Assembly: GCA_045046905.1 (NCBI GenBank)
Contig: JASFYU010000115.1
Coordinates: forward strand, 1 to 30,275
Direction: 5' to 3'
Length of the DNA: 30,275 bases
From: JASFYU01 sp045046905
GTDB taxonomy: Bacteria; Bacteroidota; Bacteroidia; Flavobacteriales; Flavobacteriaceae
The position numbers and the translations under genes are program-made. Below are positions 15,825 to 23,820 of this stretch, piece after piece. Position 1 is the first letter of the stretch, and each line of letters opens with the position of its first letter. A model generated the notes under the pieces. It did not search any database and was not told where the DNA came from. It saw only the letters and a list, made by a program, of their open reading frames with translations.

Positions 15825-16433
15825 ATGAATACTTCTAGAACCTTAGTTTACGATGGTAGCTTCAACGGATTTTTGACTTCTATTTTTAAAGCTTTTGAAC
15901 AAAAACATGCTATTTTAGATATTCAAAAGAATAGTGAAATGGCTAATGAGTTATTCTCGAATAGAAGCGATGTAAAAACAGATATTGCCCTGGCAAAAAA
16001 TGTTTGGAATGCAATTAGTGAAAAGAAACACATGGCCATCAAAAAAATTTATTTTTCCTTTTTGAGTGAGTCCGAGGGTATTGAAATGAAGCTTTATCAA
16101 TATATAAAGTATATCATGGGGAGGCTAAAACAGGATCAATTGTCAAATATCAATGAATTGATTTCGACGCTTGATATTTTATCGAGCAAGGTCGAGAAAG
16201 AAAAAAGAAGAATGGAAGCATTTGTTCAATTTCAATTGACCAAAGAGAATGTGTATTTGGTGACTATTAATTCAAAATACAATGTTCTACCCTTACTTTC
16301 AAAGCATATTAAACAGCATCATAAGGGCAAGCAATGGCAAATTTTCGATGCTCGGCGTAATTATGGTATTAGCTATTACTACGGTACCTTGCAAATCACG
16401 TCACAAAGTACTAAAATACTACAGGCCGTGTAA
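15825..16433 (+). CDS. TIGR03915-like putative DNA-metabolism/repair protein
   Basis: 202 residues. The opening TLVYDGSFNGFLTSIFKAFE is the hallmark of the TIGR03915 family. The middle has the KKIYFSFLSESEGIEMKLYQ region, and the end has a WQIFDARRNYGISYYYG motif, so the protein looks nearly full length though somewhat short. TIGR03915 proteins have no established activity. They are usually encoded beside a radical-SAM putative DNA modification/repair protein (TIGR03916), and some are fused to UdgX-like uracil-DNA-binding domains. That radical-SAM partner is absent here: the next gene, 572 bases on, is uvrA. The divergent S24 repressor with operator sites in the shared promoter suggests induction by DNA damage, which is an inference. 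Confidence 0.75.
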   Translation: MNTSRTLVYDGSFNGFLTSIFKAFEQKHAILDIQKNSEMANELFSNRSDVKTDIALAKNVWNAISEKKHMAIKKIYFSFLSESEGIEMKLYQYIKYIMGRLKQDQLSNINELISTLDILSSKVEKEKRRMEAFVQFQLTKENVYLVTINSKYNVLPLLSKHIKQHHKGKQWQIFDARRNYGISYYYGTLQITSQSTKILQAV

Positions 16434-16727
16434 ATACGACCTTTTTGGCCGCCTAAGCTCTAAATGAATTTAACCATTTTTCGTAACTGTTTATCCAGAG
16501 TCGATTTTTGCTAAAAAGAACTCGGCTGAATAGGTGTCATTTTTTGATGCATGTGAATTTTAATATTAGTGGTAGCCCAAAGATATAGCACCCCTACTGA
16601 AAGCTACATTTAGGATAGTGTTGCTATTTCAAGCGATACACTTGAAGCAATACGAGCGGTAAGTTAGGGGTTGTATTGAGCTGCTATTGCTTGGTCCGCT
16701 AAAAAAAATAGGACATGCGTTACCATT
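16434..16727. other. non-coding stretch after the TIGR03915-like gene
   Basis: I see no gene, no recognisable RNA and no clear terminator in this AT-rich stretch. It precedes repeat copy B in the same 572-base gap before uvrA. Confidence 0.5.
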
Positions 16728-16910
16728 GATTCTCACCAGTGGGTTTAACCTGCCTATGCCGCAGGCAGCTACCCCGGCCCGCCTACCGCAGGAAGGCTTG
16801 CATCGAAATGTTAAACTTTGTTTCCTTTTAATGCCCCGAGGTTGTTTGCTTTTATATAAAACCGAATATTCTCGGGGTAATCATGCTTAGTAGTTGATAG
16901 CCCCGAGGCA
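16728..16910 (+). repeat. intergenic hairpin repeat, copy B
   Basis: It contains the core TTCTCACCAGTGGGTTT and AACCTGCCTATGCCGCAGGC (hairpin). The block GAAATGTTAAACTTTGTT is shared with copy A at one mismatch, and CCTTTTAATGCC is shared too. Then CCCCGAG (16834-16840) pairs with CTCGGGG (16871-16877), and CCCCGAGG appears once more at 16901. A 67-residue frame within it is not a credible gene. Confidence 0.7.
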
Positions 16911-16982
16911 GGACCACGGAGAATTCTTTTCGATTACAGAACATATGAATAAGGCCTTATTCATTTTTAGCCTTCAAAATTG

Positions 16983-16990
16983 TAACTTTG
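16983..16990 (+). promoter_or_regulatory. -7 element of uvrA
   Basis: TAACTTTG matches TAnnTTTG and lies 15 bases before the ATG at 17006, which supports that ATG over the TTG at 16988. No GGA-N5-TCC operator is visible next to it. Confidence 0.45.
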
Positions 16991-17005
16991 CAACTTTGCT
17001 TTGAA

Positions 17006-19861
17006 ATGATAAACTACGAGGAGAATATTGAGGTTAAAGGTGCACGAGTGCATAACCTAAAAAATATAGATGTCACCATTCCAAGAGAAAAACTAGTTGT
17101 TATCACTGGACTTTCAGGCAGTGGTAAGTCTTCACTCGCCTTCGATACCATTTATGCCGAGGGCCAACGAAGATATATCGAAACCTTTTCGGCCTATGCA
17201 CGGCAATTTCTTGGCGGCTTGGAACGCCCTGATGTAGATAAAATAGATGGCCTATCTCCTGTTATTGCCATTGAGCAAAAAACCACGTCCAAATCACCTC
17301 GGTCCACAGTAGGAACGATTACCGAAGTCTATGACTTTCTACGGCTACTATTTGCCCGTGCTGGTGATGCCTATAGCTACAACACTGGCGAAAAGATGGT
17401 CAGTTATAGCGATGACCGAATTAAGGAGCTCATAAAAACCTATTATCAAGGTAAAAAGATAAATGTACTCGCACCCATCATCAAATCTAGAAAGGGCCAT
17501 TATCGCGAATTGTTTGAACAAATAGCCAAACAAGGCTTTATAAAAGTTCGTGTCGACGGTGAGGTAAAAGATATCATAAAAGGAATGAAAGTGGATCGGT
17601 ACAAGACCCATGATATCGAAATTGTCATTGACCGTTTAAAGATTAGCGATACTTCTGATTTAGACAAACGTTTATCTGAAACCATTAATACTGCTATGTA
17701 TAGCGGAGACAATGTGCTGATGATACTGGAGGAAGAAAATAACGAACCACGATATTTTAGTCGCGATCTGATGTGCCCCACTACGGGAATTTCCTATCCG
17801 AACCCTGAACCTAATACCTTTTCATTCAATTCTCCAAAAGGCATGTGTTCAAATTGCAAAGGCTTAGGACATGTGTATGAGGTAAATGAAAAAAAGATTT
17901 TTCCGAATACGAAATTATCTATTAAAGACGGTGGTATAGCACCCTTAGGTTCTTATAAAACATCATGGGCCTTTAAGCAGATTGAGACTATTGCCCAAAG
18001 GTATGATTTTGAGCTCTCGGATCCCGTTTCAAAGATTCCGGATGCCGCAATTGATATTTTGCTAAATGGAGGCAAAGAAAGTTTCGTCATCGAATCGAAA
18101 ACCCTAGGCGTCAAACGCAATTATAAAATTGATTATGAGGGTATCTCACACTTTATAAAGAATCAGTTCGAGGAAGCAGGCTCCACATCTATTAAAAGAT
18201 GGGCAAAGGAGTATATGGATAGAATTAGCTGCCCTAGCTGTGGGGGTTCGCGATTACGAAAAGAGTCGTTAAATTTTAAAATCGATGAGAAGAATATTGC
18301 CGAATTAGCAGCCTTGGACATTGCCGAACTCTCTGTTTTCTTTAACGCCCTAAATGCTAGGCTTGACGGCAACCAGCAAATTATAGCCGAGGAAATTATT
18401 AAGGAAATCAAAACTAGGATCCAATTTTTATTGGATGTAGGATTAGATTATCTGTCCTTGGATCGCAGCTCAAAATCTCTTTCAGGCGGTGAGGCCCAAA
18501 GAATACGACTGGCAACCCAGATTGGTTCGCAATTGGTGGGGGTACTTTATATTCTTGATGAACCGAGTATTGGTCTTCATCAGAGAGATAACAATAGATT
18601 GATAAAATCTTTAGAGGCACTTAGAGATATTGGTAACTCGGTCATTGTGGTAGAACACGACCGTGATATGATCGAACGTGCAGACCACGTTATTGACATC
18701 GGACCAAAGGCAGGCAAACATGGCGGAGAAATTATTTCAGAAGGCACACCCGAAGACCTAAAAACACATCATACCCTTACAGCAGATTATATTACCGGAA
18801 GGAAAAAAATACCTATTCCTGAAAAACGTAGAAAAGGCAATGGTAAGAAAATTGTATTATCAGGCTGTACGGGGAACAATCTAAAAAATGTAAGGGTAGA
18901 GCTTCCCCTAGGACAAATGATAGGAGTCACAGGGGTTTCCGGTAGCGGAAAATCTACCTTGATTAATGAAACCTTATACCCCATCATGAACGCTCACTAT
19001 TTTAATGGCGTCAAAAAGCCCATGCCGTACAAAACTATAACGGGATTAGAACATATTGACAAGGTCATCGATATAAATCAATCACCCATCGGTCGAACAC
19101 CACGCTCCAACCCTGCTACCTATACAGGAGTTTTTGGCGAAATACGTTCTTTATTCACCAAGACCCCAGAAGCGGCGATAAGGGGGTATAAACCCGGGCG
19201 ATTTAGTTTTAACGTAAAAGGAGGTCGCTGCGAAACTTGCCAAGGAGGTGGCCTTCGGGTCATTGAAATGAATTTTTTACCCGATGTGTACGTAGAATGT
19301 GAAACCTGTAATGGAAAACGGTTTAATAGAGAAACCCTAGAAATACGATATAAAGGTAAATCTGTTGCCGATATATTGGAAATGACTATCAATGAAGCTG
19401 TGTGCTTTTTCGAGCTGATTCCAAAAATTCATCGAAAACTTAAGACAATTCAAGACGTAGGCCTAGGGTATATTTCCTTGGGGCAACAATCGACCACGCT
19501 TTCGGGCGGCGAGGCACAACGTATAAAATTAGCGACCGAACTATCGAAACGTGATACTGGCAATACTTTTTATATCTTGGACGAGCCAACTACAGGACTC
19601 CATTTTGAAGATATTCGAGTTTTAATGGAAGTTTTGAACCGATTAGTTGACAAAGGAAACACCGTATTGGTCATTGAACATAATATGGATGTCATAAAGA
19701 TGATGGATTACATTATCGATATTGGTTATGAAGGAGGTCGAGGTGGCGGCATGGTCGTGGCAAAAGGTACTCCCGAACAACTAGCCAAAGACAAAAAAAG
19801 TTATACTGCTGAATTTTTGAGAAAAGAACTGGAGCCAAGAACAATACAAATAAAAGCCTAA
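17006..19861 (+). CDS. uvrA: UvrA, excinuclease ABC subunit A
   Basis: 951 residues from the ATG at 17006. It is the damage-sensing ATPase of nucleotide excision repair: a UvrA dimer loads UvrB at bulky DNA lesions. There are two ABC modules. Walker A sites are GLSGSGKSS (about 35) and GVSGSGKST (about 646); signature motifs are LSGGEAQRIRLATQ and LSGGEAQRIKLATE; Walker B is YILDEPSIGLH and YILDEPTTGLH. Zinc modules CPSCGG and CETCQGGG/CETCNGKR are intact. The first zinc module reads CPTT (257-260) with CSNC (281-284), so one of the four cysteines is Thr. The start at 17006 is preferred over the earlier TTG because the latter lies in the promoter. It is first in a probable operon with the LOG-family gene 70 bases downstream. 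Confidence 0.96.
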   Translation: MINYEENIEVKGARVHNLKNIDVTIPREKLVVITGLSGSGKSSLAFDTIYAEGQRRYIETFSAYARQFLGGLERPDVDKIDGLSPVIAIEQKTTSKSPRSTVGTITEVYDFLRLLFARAGDAYSYNTGEKMVSYSDDRIKELIKTYYQGKKINVLAPIIKSRKGHYRELFEQIAKQGFIKVRVDGEVKDIIKGMKVDRYKTHDIEIVIDRLKISDTSDLDKRLSETINTAMYSGDNVLMILEEENNEPRYFSRDLMCPTTGISYPNPEPNTFSFNSPKGMCSNCKGLGHVYEVNEKKIFPNTKLSIKDGGIAPLGSYKTSWAFKQIETIAQRYDFELSDPVSKIPDAAIDILLNGGKESFVIESKTLGVKRNYKIDYEGISHFIKNQFEEAGSTSIKRWAKEYMDRISCPSCGGSRLRKESLNFKIDEKNIAELAALDIAELSVFFNALNARLDGNQQIIAEEIIKEIKTRIQFLLDVGLDYLSLDRSSKSLSGGEAQRIRLATQIGSQLVGVLYILDEPSIGLHQRDNNRLIKSLEALRDIGNSVIVVEHDRDMIERADHVIDIGPKAGKHGGEIISEGTPEDLKTHHTLTADYITGRKKIPIPEKRRKGNGKKIVLSGCTGNNLKNVRVELPLGQMIGVTGVSGSGKSTLINETLYPIMNAHYFNGVKKPMPYKTITGLEHIDKVIDINQSPIGRTPRSNPATYTGVFGEIRSLFTKTPEAAIRGYKPGRFSFNVKGGRCETCQGGGLRVIEMNFLPDVYVECETCNGKRFNRETLEIRYKGKSVADILEMTINEAVCFFELIPKIHRKLKTIQDVGLGYISLGQQSTTLSGGEAQRIKLATELSKRDTGNTFYILDEPTTGLHFEDIRVLMEVLNRLVDKGNTVLVIEHNMDVIKMMDYIIDIGYEGGRGGGMVVAKGTPEQLAKDKKSYTAEFLRKELEPRTIQIKA

Positions 19862-19931
19862 AATAGTCGATAAAGCGCAATATTCACATGAATCCATTAT
19901 AGTAATAACCTAGTAGTCGTTAACCCAAAGA

Positions 19932-20618
19932 ATGAGAAAAGAACAGCATATTAAAGGATGGAACGAAATAAAGACGAATGACTCTTGGGCTATTTTTAAG
20001 ATTATGGGAGAATTTGTCAATGGCTATGAAAGATTAAGTGCCATTGGCCCTTGCGTATCTATTTTTGGGTCTGCCCGTACCAAGGAAAATGATGAATATT
20101 ATCAATTGGCGGTTCGTATCGCAAAAACTATTTCAGAAGCAGGTTATGGGATCATTACAGGTGGTGGCCCAGGTATTATGGAGGCCGGTAATAAAGGTGC
20201 GCATCTGTCGGGTGGTACTTCTGTAGGCCTCAATATCGACCTGCCGTTCGAACAACATGATAACCCCTATATCGATGGTGATAAGAGTTTGGATTTTGAT
20301 TACTTCTTTGTTCGAAAGGTGATGTTTGTAAAATATTCTCAGGGTTTTGTAGTAATGCCAGGTGGTTTTGGCACCTTGGATGAACTTTTTGAAGCCATTA
20401 CCTTGATTCAGACCCATAAAATAGAAAAATTCCCTATTATTCTGGTGGGAAGTGAGTTCTGGAAAGGACTGTTCGATTGGATTAAGAACGCCATGTTGGA
20501 GGCCGGGAATATTAGTCCGCAGGATTTAGATCTTATTCAGTTGGTCGATACTGAAAATGAAGTCGTAGAAATTATCGATTCTTTCTACAGAGGCCGCTCC
20601 TTAAGTCCTAATTTTTAA
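19932..20618 (+). CDS. LOG-family (TIGR00730) Rossmann-fold phosphoribohydrolase
   Basis: 228 residues. The two hallmark motifs are GGGPGIMEAGNKGA (about 77-90) and PGGFGTLDELFEA (143-155), which form the nucleotide site of LOG proteins, long mis-annotated as lysine decarboxylases. Characterised relatives split a nucleoside 5'-monophosphate such as cytokinin riboside monophosphate or AMP into base and ribose phosphate; which nucleotide is used here is unknown. The middle carries SIFGSARTKEND, also typical. The stop TAA shares its last base with the ATG of the following barrel-fusion gene (TAATG), pointing to coupled translation, though no functional link is known. Confidence 0.88.
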   Translation: MRKEQHIKGWNEIKTNDSWAIFKIMGEFVNGYERLSAIGPCVSIFGSARTKENDEYYQLAVRIAKTISEAGYGIITGGGPGIMEAGNKGAHLSGGTSVGLNIDLPFEQHDNPYIDGDKSLDFDYFFVRKVMFVKYSQGFVVMPGGFGTLDELFEAITLIQTHKIEKFPIILVGSEFWKGLFDWIKNAMLEAGNISPQDLDLIQLVDTENEVVEIIDSFYRGRSLSPNF

Positions 20619-23467
20619 TGTTTTTTCTGAAAAATATGATAATTTTGCGTGTTTGTATCTTGGTTTTCTTCTGCTATATTGGACAGTGTTTGGCACAGCA
20701 TACAAATATACTTACCGTTACCCTTGATGAAAAAGCGAAGGAGCTATATATTCAACAAGAGTTTATCTATATAAATACATCCAATGATATTTTAGAGAGT
20801 GTTTATTTTAATGATTGGCCCCATGCATATTCCGATAAAAATACATGGCTTGCAAAACGCTTCGGAGAGGAGTTTAAAAAAAGTCTTCACCTAGCAAAAG
20901 ATGAAGAACGGGGCTATACCAGTATTATAAGTGCGGTCGATGATGAATACCGTGGTTTGCAGTGGACACGTACTATTGGTAAGGATATTCTTGAAATAAC
21001 ACTGAACAAACCCCTTGCTCCACAGGCATCTACTGCCTTTTTTATCACGTATACCGTAAAGCTTCCTTCGACTAAATTTACATCCTATGGCTATGATAAT
21101 AAAGATGGTTTCTACCTAAAGGATTGGTATCTTACCCCGGCCGTTTATGATGGTAAATGGCATTTATATTCCAACAAAAACTTAGAAGACCTGTATACTG
21201 ATGTTACGAATACGACTATAAACTTTGTTTATCCTAATAGTCTTTTTCTCGCATCGAACTTTAGGGTTTTGGGCAATATGCAATACCCTAATAACCAACA
21301 GGCGCAATTGCGAGGCATTGATCAAAAAAGTTGTGAGATTATACTAGGTGCCACAAAACGGTTTACGACGCATATAACAGAACATACGACGGTCATTACT
21401 GACATTGAGCCCAAGAAATATGATAAGATCTTTCAAGGTATTTCTATAAATAAAGTCACAAAATTCATTCATGATAATTTAGGTGATCACCCCCACTCTC
21501 ATTTATTGGTGAGCGAAATTGATTATGAGAAGAATCCTCTCTACGGTATTAGTCAGCTTCCATCTTTTATCAGGCCCTATGAAGAGCAGTTTCAATTTGA
21601 AATGAAATTTTTAAAAACTGCCTTAAATGCGATGCTAGCCGAAAGCCTATACTTGAACCCTAGAAAAGAACAATGGTTAAAAGATGCTATTGTAAATTAT
21701 TTAATGATTGCTTACGTTGAAGTCAATTACCCTGACCAGAAATTATTAGGAAAGCTTTCTAAAATTTGGGGAGTTCGAAGTTTTCATCTGGCCAAAATGG
21801 ATTTTAATGAACAATACAACCTATTGTATATGTTCATGGCAAGAAAAAATAGAGATCAAGCGCTGACAACTGCCAACGACTCACTATTATGGTTCAACCA
21901 AAAAATCGCAAATAGATACAAGGCGGGTCTAGGGCTGGCATACCTGGCCAATTATATTGGAAAGGAGAGGATAGATGAAAGTATTCGAATATTTTTTAAA
22001 CACTATAAGTTAAGTAAGGTAAAAAGTATCGATTTTAAATCGATCTTAAAAAGATCGACCGAGAAAGATATCAACTGGTTTTTCGATGATTATTTGGGGA
22101 CTGCAAAAAGAATAGACTTTAAAATCAAGAAAGTAAAGAAATCAAAAGATTCACTCTGGGTAACTTTAAAAAACAAAACAGGTACTAACGTACCCATCTC
22201 ACTATTTGGAATGCATGAAGATACTATTGTGTCTAAATATTGGTTCTCTGATATTACCTCTGAAAAAATTATTAGCATTCCTAGAGGAAAAGAAGAACGC
22301 TTGGTACTCAATTATAACCAAAAAATACCAGAGTTCAACCAGCGTGATAACTGGAAATCTTTAAAAGGTTTTTTTTCGAGTAATAAAAAGTTAAAATTCC
22401 AATTTTTTAAAGACTCTGAAGATCCCTATTACAATCAGGTATTTTATGTTCCCGTACTTACGTTTAATATTTATGATGGCTGGGCGCCTGGCATGAGAAT
22501 TTATAACAAGACCTTTTTAGAACGCCCCTTTGTATATGATTTTGCGCCTTCCTATGCGCTACGAGAAAAGGCATTGGTAGGTTTTGGTAAATTCAACTTT
22601 CGTAAATACCATGGTAAAAGTGGTCTATATGTATCAAACTATCAATTAAGGGGTTCTACCTTCCATTTTCAGGAAAATTCAAGGTATTCTACCATCACTC
22701 CTTCTATTGGATTCGCTTGGCGGCCTGACGATCTCAGATCCAATAAACGGCAGGTTCTTACCGCCAGGTATGTAAATGTTTTTAGAGATAAAGATGCAAG
22801 CCTCGGTGATTTTGATACACCCCCCGATTATAGCGTATTCAATGTGCGCTACATTAATTCGAACAGTGGTATTATTGATTATATATCATGGTTTACTGAT
22901 ATTCAACATTCGAGTGATTTTACTAAATTGGTGTTTGAACTTGAATATCGTAAACTATTTGAGAACAATAGACAATTCAACTTTCGTTTCTTTGCCGGAA
23001 AGTTCCTAAGAAATAAAACCACAGCATATGCCGATCCCAATTTTTTTAGTTTTGCATTAGATAGGCCTACAGATTATCTATTTGATTACGGCTACCTTGG
23101 GCGATCTGAAAATTCAGGTATTTACAGTCAACAAATTATTATTGCCGAGGGTGGTTTTAAATCAAAACTCGACAATCCCTTTGCTAATAATTGGATGACA
23201 ACTATTAACACAAGTATAAACCTATGGAAATGGATAGAAATCTATAGTGATGCCGGACTTATGAAAAGCAGAGGGCAAAAGGAGCGTTTCGTATATGATT
23301 CGGGTATCAGACTCAATTTGGTCACTGATTATTTTGAGCTGTACTTTCCGGTATATTCCAATAAAGGTTGGGAGGTATCGCAGACCAATTATGAAGAAAA
23401 AATACGTTTTATTATTACCGTAAGCCCCAAAACCTTACTTGGGCTCTTTACTAGAAAATGGTTTTGA
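20618..23467 (+). CDS. M1-metallopeptidase-like protein without HEXXH, fused to an outer-membrane beta-barrel
   Basis: 949 residues. The signal peptide (MIILRVCILVFFCYIGQCLA, cut before QH) may start from ATG 20618 or from the in-frame ATG at 20636. Residues about 25-290 resemble the N-terminal beta-sandwich of M1 (gluzincin) aminopeptidases (QQEFIYINTSNDILESVYFN). In the catalytic region, where HEXXH and a downstream WLNEG would be expected, the sequence reads LNAMLAESLYLN (about 337-348) and WLKDAIVNYL (353-362). Both zinc histidines are therefore gone and the protein is unlikely to be a zinc peptidase. From about residue 605 on, repeated amphipathic aromatic strands end in RKWF, an outer-membrane barrel. 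It probably acts as a binding, gating or secretion protein; this is not proven. Confidence 0.75.
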   Translation: MFFLKNMIILRVCILVFFCYIGQCLAQHTNILTVTLDEKAKELYIQQEFIYINTSNDILESVYFNDWPHAYSDKNTWLAKRFGEEFKKSLHLAKDEERGYTSIISAVDDEYRGLQWTRTIGKDILEITLNKPLAPQASTAFFITYTVKLPSTKFTSYGYDNKDGFYLKDWYLTPAVYDGKWHLYSNKNLEDLYTDVTNTTINFVYPNSLFLASNFRVLGNMQYPNNQQAQLRGIDQKSCEIILGATKRFTTHITEHTTVITDIEPKKYDKIFQGISINKVTKFIHDNLGDHPHSHLLVSEIDYEKNPLYGISQLPSFIRPYEEQFQFEMKFLKTALNAMLAESLYLNPRKEQWLKDAIVNYLMIAYVEVNYPDQKLLGKLSKIWGVRSFHLAKMDFNEQYNLLYMFMARKNRDQALTTANDSLLWFNQKIANRYKAGLGLAYLANYIGKERIDESIRIFFKHYKLSKVKSIDFKSILKRSTEKDINWFFDDYLGTAKRIDFKIKKVKKSKDSLWVTLKNKTGTNVPISLFGMHEDTIVSKYWFSDITSEKIISIPRGKEERLVLNYNQKIPEFNQRDNWKSLKGFFSSNKKLKFQFFKDSEDPYYNQVFYVPVLTFNIYDGWAPGMRIYNKTFLERPFVYDFAPSYALREKALVGFGKFNFRKYHGKSGLYVSNYQLRGSTFHFQENSRYSTITPSIGFAWRPDDLRSNKRQVLTARYVNVFRDKDASLGDFDTPPDYSVFNVRYINSNSGIIDYISWFTDIQHSSDFTKLVFELEYRKLFENNRQFNFRFFAGKFLRNKTTAYADPNFFSFALDRPTDYLFDYGYLGRSENSGIYSQQIIIAEGGFKSKLDNPFANNWMTTINTSINLWKWIEIYSDAGLMKSRGQKERFVYDSGIRLNLVTDYFELYFPVYSNKGWEVSQTNYEEKIRFIITVSPKTLLGLFTRKWF

Positions 23468-23794
23468 AACGCAGAGCGGTAACCAAAAATTAAGATTTAA
23501 TAAAAAAGAATTTCCCTCGGCTCTGCATCGGGGATAGTAGGTTTCAAGAAATTTTTTATTTCCTTCCCGATTATTATTGGTACAGTGTAGTTCCGATAGC
23601 TCTGAATGAAAAAGGAATTTCTTGTTATATTACTTCGTATTCTTGAGTCGAGGTAGTTTATTTATTGATGGATTCGCAAAATAGACAATGCTCTGTACTC
23701 TTTTTTTGATAAATACCTATTTATATCTGATTTTATTGAGTAATAATTAAATGAATTCTCATTTTATTGCCTTGTAAAAAACCTTTTGATTCGG
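23468..23794. other. non-coding gap between the barrel fusion and the E1 dehydrogenase
   Basis: No gene is seen. Inverted words GCAGAGC (about 23471) and GCTCTGC (about 23519) could form a long-loop hairpin at the end of the upstream transcript, but there is no typical terminator. The remainder is AT-rich. Confidence 0.4.
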
Positions 23795-23802
23795 TACTTT
23801 TG
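23772..23802 (+). promoter_or_regulatory. promoter of the E1 dehydrogenase gene
   Basis: TTG (23772-23774), a 20-base spacer and TACTTTTG (23795-23802) match the Bacteroidota consensus. The ATG at 23821 follows after 18 bases. Confidence 0.55.
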
Positions 23803-23820
23803 TTAAAATCCGATTTTTTA

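Noticed and set aside
14957..16433. Prophage immunity region
   Set aside because: The CI-like repressor and operators invite this, but no integrase, Cro, structural or lysis gene is nearby and the neighbours are chromosomal genes.
16687..16890. 67-residue plus-strand frame before uvrA
   Set aside because: It covers repeat copy B and contains hairpin words instead of protein-like composition.
16988..17005. Earlier TTG start for uvrA
   Set aside because: It overlaps the TAACTTTG -7 element, and the family's N-terminus fits the ATG at 17006.
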